Of a stretch of 64,000 nt of DNA, positions 61,250 through 64,000 are shown piece after piece. This DNA is from Setaria digitata (Eukaryota; Nematoda; Chromadorea; Rhabditida; Setariidae). Position 1 is the first letter of the stretch. The number at the start of each line of letters is the position of its first letter. The stretch spans positions 46,516 through 110,515 of the forward strand of contig RCAB01000191.1 in the NCBI GenBank assembly GCA_003640385.1, written 5' to 3'. A program made the position numbers and the translations under genes. Below the pieces are notes generated by a model that did not search any database, had not been told where the DNA came from, and saw nothing but the letters and a program-made list of their open reading frames with translations.

Positions 61250-62483
61250 TCAATCCCATACGGATAAAATCACATCACTTGTCACTTCAAATCGTCGATG
61301 ATTTCGATAATCTTTTTTTTCTCGTAAATTCGTTATTTTTCGTATAATTTTGATCGCTTCCGCTATTTGCATACGGAATATTGTATTATCTTTTCGAAGT
61401 CCGTCTAAGTCATCATCAAACTTAAAAATATTTTTTATTATTAAAATAAGAACTGATTAAAAGAATGATGATTTCAGTTAAATTCTAATTTCAAGTGCAT
61501 ATTATATATTTGTATGATGTCTGATCTAGTCTAAACAACAATAATGTCATTAATAAATAAAAAATAGTATATAATTTAATTAAAAAAAAAGAGAAAGGCT
61601 GGTAGTTTAATTGAAAAAAAAAAAAAAAAAAAAAAAAACGCATTAATTTCATTCTGTCGTTCTGTAAAAAGAGAAAAATAAAGAGGGTAGTAATTGAAAT
61701 TTTAAAGAGAGGTTAATTAATTAATTACCTGACGCTGTAGCAAAGGTAAACGGTTAGTCATACAATGCTCCCGAATTCCCATATTTGTTATAAAATACAA
61801 TTGTTTGACTATATTAGTTTCGGTTGTTCTTTGATGACATATGGGACATTTTTGAAAAATCTTGAAAATAAATTATAGTAAACTGTAGTGGAAAACTCCT
61901 TTTATTTCTTAATTAGCATTTTTTTTTTCTTTTTTAAAGTGGAAAACGACCAATGAAAATAACTGACTTTAATTTCAGAATTTTAGAATTATCCAGAATA
62001 CAAATCAATTTTTAGATTTTTTGAAAGAAATCATAATTCAATTTAAAGGAATAAATTATAAAAATAGTTTACAAATATTACTAAAATTATTTTAATATTA
62101 AACTGTTTAATATCCAATTGGAATATTACTTGAATTGCTTTTAAATAAACCAATAGATTAAAAGTAGATTATTTAAAAACATATTATAAATGGCTTATTT
62201 TAAAAACAAATTTAAAAGGAGAAAACAACAACCGTATCTGCTATAAGAAAAAAAAAAAGGCAGCTAATGAATTAATTACTGCTATAACTTGACGATTTTT
62301 CTGAAGATAATTAAATGATTAATTTGAAGGAATATTTGAAGCAAAATTTTCAATAATATCAATTACCCTAATCCAATGTGAAATACAGCCATAGTGAAAA
62401 GTATGACCACAAAAGTATAGCATCGAAATTTGATTCCTTATAAGTTTTCCTTGACATATGAAACAGATGAAATTGTTAAACAT
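61250..62483 (-). CDS. Single-RING finger protein C (TRAIP-like half copy)
   Basis: Exons 62483-62367, 61860-61729 and 61420-61250 encode 139 residues, probably a ubiquitin E3 ligase. RING ligands: C7, C10, C25, H27, H30, C33, C44, C47 (YFCGHTFHYGC, KCPICHQR), followed by NIVKQLYF, comparable to the segment after RING2 in protein B. A charged helix FDDDLDGLRKDNTIFRMQI with EAIKIIRKI follows and resembles the last exon of RING protein A. Protein C therefore corresponds to the C-terminal half (RING2 plus coiled coil) of its neighbours. The ATG follows an acceptor (attcag) by 5 nt. Either this is a trans-splice site or the gene starts at the upstream signal-peptide exon (63319-63250), to which it joins in frame. 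Confidence 0.76.
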
Positions 62484-64000
62484 TTGAACTGAATTAACGA
62501 ATTAAAAAATCTGAAAGAAAACATTACTGATAGTATGTGGTGGTGCAGTATGATGCGTAAAATACGTGTATTATATTGTATTAAGTTTAACACGTAAGAG
62601 CAGATAAAGTGTGACGTGAAACACGTAAATGACTAAAGAACAACATATAATGGAAAAATATAGTTGAATTTTCACTTCATTCTACAATAATCAGTAGACT
62701 AGCTAAATGAACATTCAGGAAGAATCAATGAACAAGCTTTAACTAAGACTTCTGATTCTCCAACTATTTGTGTAAAAAATATCACTATCAAATTAATTAC
62801 GTCATAGGTCAAATGATAACGGATCATAAGTTGATCATATTTAATAGTGATACATTCAAAAGGATTAAGTCGATGTAGGGCAGAAGAGAATCAAAATTAT
62901 TAAATCAAAATGGAATCATTTGGATAGTTCGAGAATGTAACAGAGTTAGGAAAGATAAATTTATTTTGAGGGGGAAAAAAAAAAAGAAAAGAAATATTAA
63001 GTGAAATTTACTCATTAAACATTCATTTATTCAAATGTGTAACGATTGTTTTTAAGCAAAAAAAGAAAGAAAAAAAAAAAGTAATTGCATCCAACATTTG
63101 TTAACATTAATTATAATAAAGCTATTATTTAATGAGATATGAATGAATGATAGCGAGATAAAAAAGAAAAACAAACAAGTAGATGAATAAATAGGAGAAA
63201 CTTTTAGCGAAAATAATCTTAAACAAATTTGAGTTATTTCTGAAATCACCTGATCGATCATCTCCTGTTAAAGATGCTACTGATGAAGATAGCAGAAGGC
63301 AATATAAGGTGTACTTCATGACATCGATCAGTAGTATATTCTGGAAAATGTTAGATCGGTGATTAAACAAGAATCGTCTCAATTTCAATTATGGAACGGA
63401 GTTGTTTGCTTTAAATTTTTCATAATTACTGAAATATTTTATGCATTAGTAATAGATTTCCAAAAAAAAAAAAAACCTTTACCTAAAAAAAAAATATTAT
63501 CTGACAAATGTTATCAATTTTGAAGACTTTTTAATTTGTTAATTTTTGTTTAAAATGGAAAAGATTTTTCAAATCAAACAAGAAAGACTAACGTTTTACT
63601 GTAATATTTGGTGCTGAATTGAGAAACGGTCAGGAAATGATAATGGTCATTTAGTAGATTACTTTAAATTACTGCCACTTTTTCGTGATATTTCTCAAGT
63701 ATAGATTAAAGTAACGAAAGATTTAGGATATTAATTTGATCAGTTAATTCATTCACTTATCGGAAGCATTTCTTCTGATCCGATTAAGAGATTTGTTAAC
63801 AATAGTTTCAGTTGAAAATAATAAAAGTTATCAATTTTAGAGCATCTTTTATTATCTCGAAATTTTTGATCTTTAAGTTAATAAAACATTTCGAAAATTA
63901 CAGAAAAAAAGAAAGAAATTTAGAAGCAAAACAGAAGCATTTGCAAATCATGTAAATTTGATCATTTCAACAATTAAAGATGAAATATTTAAACAAGGAG
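62484..64000. other. 5' flank of RING gene C
   Basis: 1.5 kb to the window end. Contains repeated ACGTG/CACGT-type words around 62550-62630 and the signal-peptide-like exon described separately. Nothing is recognised from 63400 to 64000. Confidence 0.5.
63250..63319 (-). CDS. Candidate signal-peptide first exon
   Basis: The ATG at 63319 begins MKYTLYCLLLSSSVASLTG, a good eukaryotic signal peptide (Lys at position 2, hydrophobic core, small residues before a likely cleavage site), then DDRS. A strong acceptor (cattttccag) ends 21 nt upstream, as in trans-spliced first exons, and a donor (cag then gtgatt) follows codon 23. The exon has 70 nt. Joined to the acceptor at 62488 it continues in frame (70 + 5 = 75 nt) into the ATG of RING protein C. 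It may belong to that gene, to an unseen gene, or be chance. An in-frame ATG at 63388 is less likely because it precedes the acceptor. Confidence 0.45.

Noticed and set aside
1..64000. tRNA or rRNA genes and transposon ORFs
   Set aside because: No cloverleaf with a T-arm-like core, no rRNA-like high-GC block, and no reverse transcriptase or transposase motifs were seen on either strand.

Overview
The window looks like nuclear DNA of a nematode, most likely a spirurid or filarial worm. It is very AT-rich, full of poly-A/T tracts, and its genes are split by short-to-medium GT-AG introns with U-rich acceptors. Several genes have a splice acceptor 0-30 nt upstream of the initiator ATG with no visible cis partner, the pattern expected of spliced-leader trans-splicing. 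Taxonomy is inferred from style and protein similarity only. All homologies come from recognising conserved motifs by eye and from memory of family members. No search was run.

Layout, left to right. Plus strand: the 3' end of a mitochondrial trifunctional enzyme alpha subunit (HADHA-like, 49-1339), a HAPSTR1/C16orf72-like gene (3189-4167), ribosome biogenesis factor NSA2 (6166-7976, start codon exon not found) and the KEOPS kinase TP53RK/Bud32 (8564-10085). Minus strand: a roughly 19 kb, roughly 30-exon ARFGEF3/BIG3-like gene (10631-29835), PI3-kinase class III VPS34 (31099-38235, 16 exons, 890 aa) and the NuA4/MOZ-complex subunit MEAF6/EAF6 (39357-40351). Plus strand: a DIPK1/FAM69 transmembrane divergent kinase (41554-46423). 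Minus strand: a cluster of three small RING-finger genes (48299-51847, 55179-58343, 61250-62483), and at 63250-63340 a signal-peptide-like first exon that splices in frame onto the last of them.

The left two thirds are conserved housekeeping genes. There is no bacterial-style operon, CRISPR array or mobile element. The RING cluster is the least conventional part. Two of its genes encode proteins with two RING-H2 domains each and share the same exon pattern (114/123-129/75-78/162 nt), so they are evidently tandem duplicates. The third looks like a half-copy carrying only the second RING. One member ends in an approximately 70-residue Asp-rich tail.

The sequence also carries assembly scars. 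Five of the six Ns I located belong to four direct duplications (about 70-210 bp) that look like unmerged contig ends or haplotypes. Several introns hold local, decayed duplications, including a second copy of an ARFGEF3 exon end with an open frame and a consensus splice donor.
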